A stretch of 64,000 nucleotides of DNA from Lutraria lutraria (taxonomy: Eukaryota; Mollusca; Bivalvia; Venerida; Mactridae). A program made the translations under genes and the position numbers. Of the stretch, positions 35,307-48,300 are shown piece after piece. The first letter of the stretch is position 1. Every line of letters starts with the position of its first letter. The stretch covers positions 21,031,817-21,095,816 of the forward strand of contig OZ026835.1 in the NCBI GenBank assembly GCA_964023205.1. The letters are read 5' to 3'. The notes under the pieces were generated by a model, which was not told where the DNA came from, made no database searches, and saw only the letters and a list, made by a program, of their open reading frames with translations.

Positions 35307-36110
35307 ATAATGGTTTTATAACAAAGAAGTTAATAAATAAGTTTTCCTACAAGATATCTAGGAAATATTCGACACTACTGAAATAGAGCACATTATACGA
35401 TTTGCGGTATAAACGGCTTTCCATACAATATTTAAATGTTCTACAAAGATATAAGGATACTGAATGTGCAATAATATTAACATATCTATATTATGACCAC
35501 ATGCACACATGAATAATTGCTCATCTACCCAAACATGATGTTTTCCCATATATACTCATATAATACAATTATTAACAACGTATACTACACGTTTTCCATA
35601 GAATTTCATCCCCATCGATATTTTGCAACATACTAAATCAGTTTCATGACACTATATTGTAATAAAAAGTATCGTGACATCCAAAGCGTAACAATAGAAA
35701 ATATCTACAATTCGTGTACATAAACAATGTTTTCATTCGGTAAATTACATAGCGACAGAGAATATTTCTTCATGTAGACGTTTTGCGGACTTAAGAACAA
35801 GTTTCACAAATAAAAGCAATATGCTCCACGAATATCTATTGCTTATAACTTAATGTGTATGTTTCATTGCTCGAGTAGATCTCACTATTGACATAGAGTA
35901 TATTCACATCGTGCCATAACACTAGTTTGATTATTGGCTCAGGTTTTAAAATAATCACACTTTATCAAATGGTTTTGGATCAACCAACAGCAGAAAGATT
36001 CATCTCGAAGAAATTTCGAACTTGTTTGTGACAGAATCTTCTGCCGAGCGCTTAGCTTTTTTGGAAAGCTAATGCTTTAATCGGTCATTACTATTTCTTA
36101 CGCAATTTGA

Positions 36111-36367
36111 TCATCTTAAACTGTGATGAACAAAAAGGCACAACCATATAAACATCAATATTCTACTCGTCCATGTTGTTTGTTGCATGGTACTGTGTAG
36201 TCCCATTTGGCCACTCGATAATGTGGCGGCTGAACACGAATTATCACCATTCGGTGAATGTCCCGACTCACATACACACTTATAAGAACCAATCGTATTG
36301 ACGCAAACTTGGTCACGTGAACAGTGATGTCCTTTAGGTCCGCCTACCTCCTTGCATTCATTCACAT
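36111..36367 (-). CDS. NELL-like last exon: calcium-binding EGF plus hydrophobic tail
   Basis: The acceptor is TTTTTACAG, with a phase 1 entry (G|AT gives Asp). DVNEC starts a six-cysteine EGF with the CxNx4YxCxC pattern of calcium-binding, hydroxylated EGFs. After the sixth cysteine come about 40 residues: a Ser/Thr/Gln-rich spacer (SAATLSSGQMG…MQQTTWTS), then the hydrophobic run ILMFIWLCLFV, HHSLR and TAA. This layout suggests a GPI-anchor signal or a very short membrane segment. ATTAAA on the minus strand at 36081-36076 is a possible poly(A) signal. Confidence 0.85.
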
Positions 36368-39300
36368 CTGTAAAAATAAAGAAACAATGCAGTTAATTTA
36401 TTTGTCAAATTACAAACTTGAATATATATTGACATAAAAAATATTCACGATAGACTAGGTAATAATAAGTTTTATTATACCTCACGTGACTTATTTATTC
36501 TATAGTCTCATGTGACGTCAGAGGGTGACAATCCGTAATGTTACCCTCTGACATTACATTTCGGCCCGCTTGCCATAACGAAACTGCCCTCACGCGCTCA
36601 CGCGATATTACCGGGTGTCAGGTTTTATTCTGTCTCTGTCGTATCGAATACTATCCTTGTCTAGACACTTTAGGCACTTAGTAGAATATAATTTTATTTT
36701 GACATCCGGTTTTGCAGTAGACATTTTGACAGCATAAGTAACTATGGTGTCAGAAAGAAGCTTCGTTTCAATTTCTATTATAGTTTTCGTTATATTTGTT
36801 AACATGTTTGTTAATATTGTTTTGTTCGGTATAATAAAATAAATATCACATCCCACATAGGGTGATAGAACGTAATGTTCACCCTTGACAAAGTAATGTC
36901 AACCTCGGCTAACGCCTCGGTCGACATTACTTGTCTCGGGTGAACATTACGTTCTATCACCCTATGTGGGATGTGATATTTATATAATGTCGACTGCTTT
37001 GGAGACGAAAAAACACCTGTCTCGCTTAGTGATCGCCATACTTTCATATCCAATCAATGACAAGGAATTTAAAATGTTTGGCTTTATTTGTCTTTATAGA
37101 ATATAAAACCGGCGTTCCAACTTCTTAGTTTCGAAGCACTAAGGACGGAGTACTAAGACGGTTAGAATGCATATTTGAGTGTTCTTCGTTATAAGTAAAC
37201 GACAGTTGTTACCACTCCTTTTAGCTTTCTTATATAACAAGAACACACACATATGCTCTCTAATCTATACATACAAATATTCTTTTTAAATAGCTGCGTT
37301 GACAGTCTAAAGACCTGATGAAAAGAATAAGATTAATGTAAAAAATATTTACCTTCGCACCGGTCACCGTTTCTATGGAAACCAGCATGACATAAACATG
37401 TGTACTTGGTTTGTTGATCAATGCATGTTGAATTTGCCGGGCAATCATTACCAGCGACACAAAATCCTGAACCTAGAACACAGTGAACACATTATGACAA
37501 AGATTAATACATTTTATTCCCAAAATGACAGAGATAGTAATGCACGTGCTATTTTACAACACGATCATTGTACGGTATGTATTTGCATTGATAACAGTTG
37601 AATAATAATTATTATTATACCCCTCTCCCGTTTCCAATGTAAAGTCTCCTATACCTGAGCGGGCGTTAATATTTTGTAACACATGGTAATAAGACAGAAA
37701 TAAAGCGCCCGTACAGTTAAAACAGGCATTCGATTATTAAATAATTTTCCATTTATTTGACGAGTTGTTCATAATAAAATATGTTCTAGATTGTACATTC
37801 TACTTGAAAATATTTCTAATTAGACCAAAACTTCGTTTACTGAGTTTTTCTTTTTGTATTTCTATGAATTCTTCGGTATAATAAAATAGACATCACATTT
37901 CTGAGAGGGCGTTATTAAAAAATCGCCAGCCCTCGAAAAAGTAATGTTGACCGAGTCAGCGTGCAGACAAATTTCAATAACGCCCTCTCAGAAATGTGTT
38001 ATTTATATATTGAAACCCGTACCTTTGCACTTTGGACAACATTCATCTCCTTGTATTTGTTCACTCTTATCACACGCCAATGGTGGACACACTTCACAAT
38101 TACTGTACCCCGCCTGATAGAAATCAAATTTGAAAAACAATTATTGAGTGAATTATAGTTTATTTAGACTTAAGCATATCAGTTCATAGGCATAAACGCA
38201 TATACAAACATAAATTGCATGTGTGAATAAACAACTTTTTACAAACATTAAACAGAACACAACAGAATCATCAATTTACAATATGACAGTATATGCTTAT
38301 TTAGCCTATGTCATAAAATCAGAATGCTTTCATTAACAAACTAATTGTCAGAAGCCAAAAGTAGACACTGCGTAATATTACCAACAAACATGTTAATGTT
38401 GTACCATTGAAATTAGGTTCGGGCTCAGCTACATCTGTAGCATATGATCGACAATTTATAGATTTTAATGCATTGTATTAATCCAATTAAATCTTTAATC
38501 GGTATGTACTTACGTCACATGTACAGAAAATTCCCGTTTTACCCGGGCAAACGACCTCCTTGTGTTTGAAGTAGACGTTTTCATAAAAACATATTTCTGT
38601 AAGACAAACACACGTGACAGTTAATATTATGCATACCAATTAAGAAAGGAAGTAAAACAAATGATAAACAAAGCCAATTATTACATTTATTTTCTACATG
38701 CCTGACTGATCATGATTGTAATGTGATTAGATAATTTCCTTTCTCAAATTCACTAAATGAATATAATTAATTCCATATTAGGAGAGGAGGGGGGGGGGGG
38801 GTAAACTATGACTTAGAGTAAATAAAGCGTCTAGTTTTTCTTGAATTCCAAGTGTCTAACTGTCATCGTATATTAAATGTACATAAAAAGTGTGCCATAT
38901 CCTCACGGACTAGACGCTATTAATTGTTTGCCTTTTATCAGACAAGCTGGTAGCAATGGTACTATTTTGGTAGAAATATATTATCCAGGACACATTTGAT
39001 TGTGCCACAATATTGAATGGTCGGGTGACCCGGTATTAAAGTGCTTTTGACTGGACACCAATAAGCCCCGAGACTCCGATCTAAACAAGCCAAAAGCACT
39101 TTAAAGCCAAAAAGATCGTGTATGTAGTTTAACAGTCGTTGCTTAAGAGCATTGTTACTGTTTTTAGGTGTAACAGAACAATACCATACGTCTGAATATC
39201 GCTCCCAGTAGGGTTTTAATGCGGCGTTATGAGCCAAATAACTTCTATTTTATTCGAAATAAGGTATTATAGTGTTGATAAAACTAACGTTGGAATAAAC

Positions 39301-42300
39301 ACTTAGAAATCTGGAGACAATACGGAATGTATATAACGCAGTTACAGTTATCACAGAGAATGAGTTTACCCAAAACAAGCATATGAATTTCTACTTATAA
39401 AAAAACAGCAGATCTGAAGATAATACTTTGATTTATAACGCTGAATATAACAAGTTTATAGATACTCATTGCTGAATTTGTTTACTGATGGTAACAATAA
39501 TTTTGTATCAAATGTTTGATATGATAACATCTTTATATTAAGTATAGATCCGTTGGCTAACACACGGGCCTATTAGAAAGATCGTTTTCGGCGTGACCTT
39601 GACCTATCATACTCAATAATTTCCAGGCTCTCACTATTATATCTTCTTCTATCTACACTCTGTGAATCACCAACTCGACCTTTTTGAGTAAATAACATTT
39701 TGTGCTTTATTTGTACAAACTGATGAATGTCCGATATACTTTTATAACGTCTACAGTTCCGGACTGACCCAATCAATTGTGAATCATTTATAACACCAAG
39801 GATGAGTCATACGACAGAATGTGCCAACAATATTATTTTTTTCGATAGATCATCGCCATAAATGACAATATATGGAAATATTTGTCAAAATTTGTTAGCG
39901 AGACGATCCACATTAGTATACTAAACAGTTAGGTGTTTATTTTCGTTTAATATTCGTTAATACCGCGACCAGTTTCCACAAAGTAAAACAGTATGTAAAT
40001 GATGTGTATATTTACATACACAGTAAAGTTTATATAGGCTAACTTGGGCTTTATTACAGAACTCATTATCAAGTGTGCTATAAATGAACTTAACAAGTAT
40101 ACGTATCATTCACAAAAGTATTGCTTCATGTATATGTATGTACATTGTATGTATATTCAATGTGGAAAGGTCATTCCAGGATGGTCAAAAGTATTGTATA
40201 TTTTAGTCAATCCCAAGCGAAATGTTTTACGTTAAAGAAATATGAAGTGTTTAGTATTAACTTCGTAACTAAATCGTTGATACACCGAGTCTCTTTATTT
40301 GTAGTTCGAGGTAAATGTCACATGCTCTTCACGCTAAATGGACGGAACACTGCTCTTTCTATATATTAGGAACCACTTAATCATTTTTCAACAAAAGGAA
40401 CAAAGTAATGTTGTTTTGTATAATACCGATGTAAAAAGGAATTCTAGATAAAAACACACAAACAAAATGTCCTATCCTGCCCAAAAATACTACTTTCCCC
40501 ACAACCTGCCCAACAAATGGAGGACAAAACACTATAGTAACCATTTATGTGATTCCCCTCATTTAGAACGTTGGACGTTACATTTATGTGCCAAATAAAC
40601 GATTAGCTGCATTTTTATCCAACTATCAAATTCGTGCAGACAGTATTAGAAGAAAAAAAAAATTACATTGTGTGAAATTATGGACTCACAAATTGCTCGT
40701 TGTTTACAGTAACACCACAAATGGTTTTTGTAACAAATGTTGTTTTTCTGGCTGCTTTTAGAGGAAAAGTGTCATAAATAACACACAATCAATACAGTCT
40801 ATATCATTACTAGACAGAATTTAGAATCGAAGTCTAGACAAGGCTATTATCTTTTTACACAGTTGTATAAAAAATGAGAATCACTATCCGTAATGAAGAG
40901 GAATAGATTCTGAGAAATAAAAGAAAATCACGTACGTTCTAACAAGAAGGTAGGGCAATGTGATCAACATACACGTGCATAGATCAACAAATTTTGCAAC
41001 TTATGCCCTGATATCATTTTGACGAGAAACACGACATATTAACATCGATTTATACATTTATAGTCCCTATTTACTATCAGAAAGAAATGCCCGGCTTATT
41101 ATATATGATACATTGTATATATAAAAACTGGTTATTTTCAGAAGATATGAACATATAGTCAGAACTGAGCACTAAGGCCACCCTAGTGAAAGACATCCTG
41201 TGGCCTTTCTTGACATGTGACTGTTAGTCGGGGGGGGGGGGGGGGGGGTCATTTTGTACATAATAGACATTGATTGTTTTTTAAGAATGATCTTTATTCA
41301 CAGAGTGACCTTAATTCGGTGTTGGCCACTGACACATTTGGCTTGACTGTTCACATTTATTGCCGTTGCCCAGCGGAGATAAGTAGTCAGTATTTTATGC
41401 ACAGTATTCTCCCACCCGGAGACTTTTTTTGGTTCACCATGTCAATCAATCAGAGACAAAGAAATACCTCTGTTCATGAATGACTCGGATAACTCCTGTT
41501 TTATGGCAAAAACTAGATGCATTTAACTAAACAAGACGATGACAGAGCCGGTCATCCAGTTATACGGATTGTCTAATAGATAACCATAGTATATTTAGGT
41601 GCTGGTTCTTTTTATTTAAATTAATTTGTGTCAAGTAAATAAAACACTCTTCTATTATTATCCAGTCTTTTCGAGTCTATAATTACATACATAACTTGTA
41701 TTTCTTTACTGTGCTTAATAAAACTCCTTTTCAGACCAAATAATGAAAATATGAAACTAAAGTCGTAAAAAACGAGACATTTCTCACACACACAGTACAA
41801 GATGGTTACAGTGAACTCAGATATAGTGAAACATCGGATAATCTTCCCTACTAAGTCGTTCATAACTTTAAAGAATGCTACGATGTAGTTAAATACGGAT
41901 ATTTGGACTATATTTTGAACCCCAAGGAATTAACTATAATAGTGGTCTACTGTATGTGTTCAATCTTAAACTATCGCAAAAAAATAATATCGCTGATCTT
42001 TTAGATGGTTGGTGAATTTATCTTTGTCTGTAAGTTGTATATATAACTGAATACTTACTTGAACATTCATCATTGTAGCGGCATTCAACCGTACCATTCT
42101 GAAACAGAGAATAACGAAATGATAAACACGTAAGGAGAAAAAAATATACCGGTACAAGCATCTTTATTGTAGAACTGATGAACCTTAAGAGGGCGTTACA
42201 GTCAAGCATGGTTATTGTGAACTAGGATTATAGTGAAAAATCGCATACAGTAAAGTAATAATTTCTTCCCGAAATCGTCTTTCTTTGGACTGGAAACAAT

Positions 42301-45300
42301 GAAATACATTATATAGTGAAGTATGTATCCGGTTCTGCAGGATTTTAATATTATGTATACGTATTCGCAATATTTGACACACTTCGGTTTAATTCTACTC
42401 AATTCAATTTTATTCTGAATACACGTAAATACAACTGTATAAGAACATGTGATCATCTAAGTATAAACGATACGGATGTATGAGTAAATAACAGGACTAT
42501 TTTACAATATGCACCAATACTTAGTAATTGTTTTTATTAACAATGGCACTATTTCCAGCTTCACCGCGACTTAGATCATCCTACGCGTCTACACATTTAG
42601 GTCTTGGTCCGTATTCACAAAGCATCTCAAGTATTTTTTAAACTTAAGTTATATTTTTCCTTAAATTCGACATTTTCCTTAACTCTTTTGTACAAATATA
42701 AAGGAGGAAATCACACTAATGTGATTTTATCTTTGTTCTAAAAATGCCAATTATGAAAATGATAATTCATTTTCACACTTTTGATGACTGGTTTATAAAA
42801 CTTTTACCATGAAAAATATTTCGACTTTCTAATCTTCTAGGTATTATAACTATTCATGCTATACTGACATAAATAAGACTTAATAAGTTTGCAAATCAGC
42901 AACCATATCAATTGACCATTCAATTTTACCATGTTAACATAACATGGTAATATATGCTTGATTGTATTTAACGTGACTGAAAATGCGGTATTTGCTTTTA
43001 TCAATTGATTATCAATTTGCTAACGCCTCGGTCAACATTACTTGTCTCGGGTGAACATTACGTTCTATCACCCTATGTGGGATGTGATATTTATATGTTA
43101 TTATACCTCACGTGACTTATTTACTCTATAGTCTTATGTGACGTCATAGGGTGACAATCCGTAATGTTACCCTCTGACATTACTTTTCGGCCCGCTTGCC
43201 AAAACGAAACTACCCTCACGCGCTGATGCGATATTACCAGGTGCCGTGTTTTAGTCAATCTGTTCTATATCCTAGACGCTTTAATGGGCGATTATCAAAA
43301 TCCACTCATAATTTGACACCCCGTTTAGCAGAAGATAATTTGACAGCGAAAATAACTATGCTTCGTTTTAATATTATTGTTTTGACTCAACCAGTACGAA
43401 AAGACCGTATAATTGTTAGCATGTTTGTTGCATTCTTGTATTTCTTAATCATTATTTTATTCGGTATAATAAAATAAATATCACATCCCACATAGGGTGA
43501 TAGAACGTAATGTTCACCCTTGACGTGATATTTATATGATGTTGCATATCATAATAGCTTAAGAAAAAGACAAACTGTGCAATCAAATATGCATATTAAA
43601 CGATCCTTAAACCATTAGACTATTCATTTGAATTCTTAAAATTACAATAAGAGACAGTGATCTTCCAGAAGAAGACGGTTATTATCAAATTTGTCTAGCT
43701 CAACTTCACTTTCGTAGAAAAAGACTTAAACAATTGAGTTTAAACTTTGTAAGAAGGACCATGTATATACTCGAGACTACACGGAGCACATAGGGATACT
43801 TAAAAGACGACTTTCACAAAGACACTGACCGAAATGAACAAGAAGATGACATAATGATTCTGCCTGAGGCTATGCTCTTATTGAATAACAGTCATGCGTT
43901 TTTGGCAAGGGTCTAAAATTTGTCCACACAGATCCGACTAAAATTTCTGCAGCTAAGCATCTAATGGACAAAACCATTCTACTATAAACTTTGTTGAACC
44001 TCTTAAAATAAAAATGAGTCATCGGTGAACGGATAAACAACATCGTACTTAGATTTCCCAATAATTTGCTATCCAATATGTAATGTTTCGTTTGTTCCGT
44101 TTTTCAACAATAAGTCATTTATTTACAGCAGCCTGTTCACCTAAGGCCTGGACTGTATTCAGCAACTTCTCCATATACGGAGGGAAAACGACATTTTTAA
44201 AAAAATGTTTCATAGAAAATTATGACATGCCGCGACCCTCATTTCCTTATAAGTAAATGGTGGTAAATATCGGTACGAATGAACAAGAAATAAACTAGGT
44301 CTGTTGGTTATCGTTTGTACGGAATCCGGAGAGGGCCACGGCGATCTCGCCCCGCGCCTTATGAATTGCCCAAGAAAAAGGAATACGATATTTCATTACA
44401 ATCTTGCGTCTTTTTTTCGGCCAAATACACTGTAAAGTATTTCTATATCGTCTCATAAAGCCTATAAGACGTTTGTTTGTAATCTAAGTTTAAGCTCTAT
44501 AGTTCCGCTTTCTTATTCAACCACTCCTTAAGACATGGTGACATATTTCCCCCTCAAAATACTGCTCACTTTTCTATATACAGTAAAACCCCTGAAAATG
44601 GGATCCCTTCAGGACTGGAACTTTAGTCCGTGTTTCTGAGAATTCCAGTAGTCTGAGAACTTTTGATAAATTCCGAAAAAATGGACTTTTCAAGGAATTT
44701 CAGGAAATTCCGGTTTTCAAGGAACCATTCTTTAAAGGTTTTACTGTCATGTATAGGACACGATGAAGAAAGACCATGCAGACATCATCTGACGTTTTGG
44801 AAGAGTATGTGCGGAACAGACACCACTCAGATACCATTTGTTTCGTTTGTCACGAAGATAAAACATTAGCCAACATCGTCTTGATAGCAAATATGTAATG
44901 CTTTCTATGCATTACAAAGACCTGATCTGATATTTTACATTCAGACTCATAACATGAAGTGTATTTGGTTCTTAACCACTCATTACATTTTCCTATATTA
45001 CATCATTATATTCTTAACAAATAACACAGGTACTTCCCGAAACTTAGAGTCTGTTCTGTGAAGAAACGTAAGCAAGTTCAAAGGGATTTTGTGTAAACTG
45101 TTATATACCTCTGTCAGTATTTTTGGAATGGAACGCAATAATCAATATACCAGACCAAACAAGTCGTACATAAGAATTCTGAATGTCTTGGGAGGTCTTG
45201 TACACTTGTAAAACAACTACCTGTCGATAAGGTTAGTGTGTCGGGGAGAGTATCAGCGCAATCTGTAAGTCGAATGACAATTCAACGAATTTTGGCCGTA

Positions 45301-48300
45301 ACAGATTGTATAATGAGGTAGACACACCAATTTATTCGATTAGAAGCATAAGAAAAACAGTTGGAATTTCTTAAGCTTAAGCATTATGTATGATTATTAA
45401 TGTTCAATATGGATGATAAAGCTGGTATACTCGGTGAATCTTGATAAAGTTATCTTCTCGCTTTATTTCAATGTAGAATAGCGACCTTCTGACTTACTGG
45501 GAGAACTTGGCATCATCGTAAAATATAAATATTTGTAATAATCGTAGAAACAATAGTAATTTTGCTCCGTTAACATTTCTTACGGTAGAGTTATAGTATG
45601 AACATAAAAAGAGACCTCGAGATAAATGAAAACTGAAATGGTAGTTACGAAAGACATTGGAACAGAATTTGACGGAGAAAGTAATTTCGTTCCAGTGTGG
45701 TTTTCGCCGTTCTTGAACACGATTTCAGTTATATATATACGCCGGCCGGTTCACATAAGTTTTCCTCCGCTGTATTCTAACTAAACGTACCCTTACATAA
45801 AGGAGCGGACAAATACTCCACATATGGAGAATATCGATTTTTTGGTAATTGTTTTTTCAAAGAAGGGAATGATGTTCCGTGACTAGGACTCGAACCCAGC
45901 GTCCTAACAACTCGACCACGACTGCGGCCAACTCCAATGTGTTCTAAATTCTATCTTGCCACATTATCCAACAAATTTCCAGACTTACTAACATACATAC
46001 ACATACAAAATGAATAAATCGGAAATTCCAAACGATTACTTAACTTTAAGTTATTGTTTACATAGAAGTTTCTGTCATTGTTTAATCAAATGCATTGCTT
46101 TACCGAATAGACCGTAGTTATCTCCGCATATTTGTGTGTAGTATTTCAAAACTACAGACGTAAAATCATTAACAGTTTGTACAGTCTAAGATGTTTCCTA
46201 TAATCATAAGGGAAACAAAAATATCTTCTGCACCAACTTGCAGATTAGATTGCTAAACAATAAGACAAGAACAAAGGTACGCTAGAAGTAACGCTAATTA
46301 GAGAGACGATAAATAGGAATTCTTTCTTTCTTGTCGATATTTTTTCTTCTTCAACACCTTAACGTTTGCTAAATGCAAGTTGGCGCATTTTTTTCTTTAT
46401 CTAAATTTCTAACATTGTGATATTCAAATTGCTTAAGCTTTTGAATGGGGAGGGCGAGATATGAACTACATCATCAATTTATCATAGCTCCAACTTTCTG
46501 ATGAAGTGTTGATGCTTGGTAGATTATTGTCATGCTGTGAATTAAATATCTAGGATATATAAAACATGACCTTGGACTCTGTTTTTAAAACAGCAACCAG
46601 TAATACTGTAAATATCGCTCACGAAGTGACCTTTTTAATATCAATACTCCATACCGGTAGGCTTTCTTAATCGAGTTGCTATGATTTACAAACCCCACCC
46701 CGCACTGATTTCAAATCCGACCCGCGAACAGACTAGCTCGTTGGTTCTACCAAGATTAACGACTGGGGTCTTCCAACAAAGAGACGGAACTGGCCAAATT
46801 ACTCTGGGTATTGCTGCGACGTAAACACCCATGAAACAAACATAAAAAGACCCATTCCAAAAGCCCGACATCCTTTCATGTTACATACTCGCTTCATAAT
46901 GCCCTATTGTATTTGTTTTAGTGCAATTTATCTGCAGTTTAGTTATTCTATTGGTTAGGGACTAAATTCCATCTGAAGGGTGATTCTAGTTTATCTATGT
47001 GTGCTAACACACTAAATAATCTATAAATTAGATCTGAGAGACAAATGTCCGTGGAAGTAGCTTCTTCAGTCAAGTAGTCTCTAAAGAATCAGCTTCCTAG
47101 CCTGTACTGAATACGCGACTACTCGAAGAACGGTCCAGCGCTCTAAAGACAGACCAAATAAGGAGGGAGAGGGTGGGGGGGGGGGGGGCGTCTATATAAA
47201 TTCGATTTCAAACTATATTTAACCACAAACGGTAATAACGCAAACCGTGAGTCGCTGAGAAAATACTGTGCTCAAAGTTGACAATTAGTTTATTCAGGTT
47301 CTTAGAAGTCTGATGTATGAAAGGATAACATCAGCTAAATCTAACCATTTCATTAAAGGAACAGATTATACACGCAATTAGTTTATGATATATTTTGATT
47401 TCTTTGGTGTCAAGCGCTTTAAAGTAATTTACTTACTGTGTCGAAATTATAAAAATAATTTCCCGAAAAGTGTTTAATCAGGCAGTGAGTGTTTAAAATA
47501 AATAGCCCTCTTTATCTTAAGGCTTGGCTCAGTAAAACCGGATCTAGACGTAAATGATCCACTTCCTCTAACAGATGTCTGACAATGACAAGTTAGCTTT
47601 ATTGTTAAAGTAGATGAATAACCTCTTATTGTACTTGAATACGCACGCCAAGAAGATTTCCACATATTCTAAATCTTGTAATATCTTTTATATGTAATTG
47701 AGGTCAATGATAATAATTATGAACCAGATATTGGAAATAGACAGCGTGTAATAAATTCAATGCAACAGAAAGAGATAGCATGCGTCTGTTTTATTTTTAG
47801 GGAATTTCCAAGAGGCTAAATCTCTTTGAGACATCATATCGAAATTTCTTCCTTATCATCATGGCTTGTATACAATGATCGTATCAAATCATCAATCACA
47901 GAAAAACTAGCCACACTTGAGAAACCTAGGTTTCAGACGATTATTGATAGCATGAATCATTTCTTATATAATGTGTAACATTTTGAAATAGAAAATGTTC
48001 GTTTTTTAAGACAATCTTTACATCAGTACCATTGAACTTGTCTGAGAATGTTCTAAGTTAGTTAGCCATTCTTAGATTTATAGGAAGTCATTCCAAAGAG
48101 ACACTAGGGGAAATGGAAATACATACTTAAAATCATTACTAAGGCAGACAAAATATAACAGACCAACAATATATATTAACTTAAATCTTCACAAAAAATA
48201 ATGGATTATGCTTGACATATGGACCGGTAATTCTCTAACCTTTACCAGGTAAGTTACCATCTAAGTTTTTTCTACATGACTTGGACTTGGGCCTGACCTG

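Noticed and set aside
38962..39237. 91-codon minus-strand frame as the missing VWC exon
   Set aside because: Its cysteines do not follow VWC spacing, there is no CCxxC, and no splice sites fit the required phase 1 entry.
43196..43477. 93-codon plus-strand frame
   Set aside because: It lies wholly inside foldback element FB2 and has no recognisable domain.
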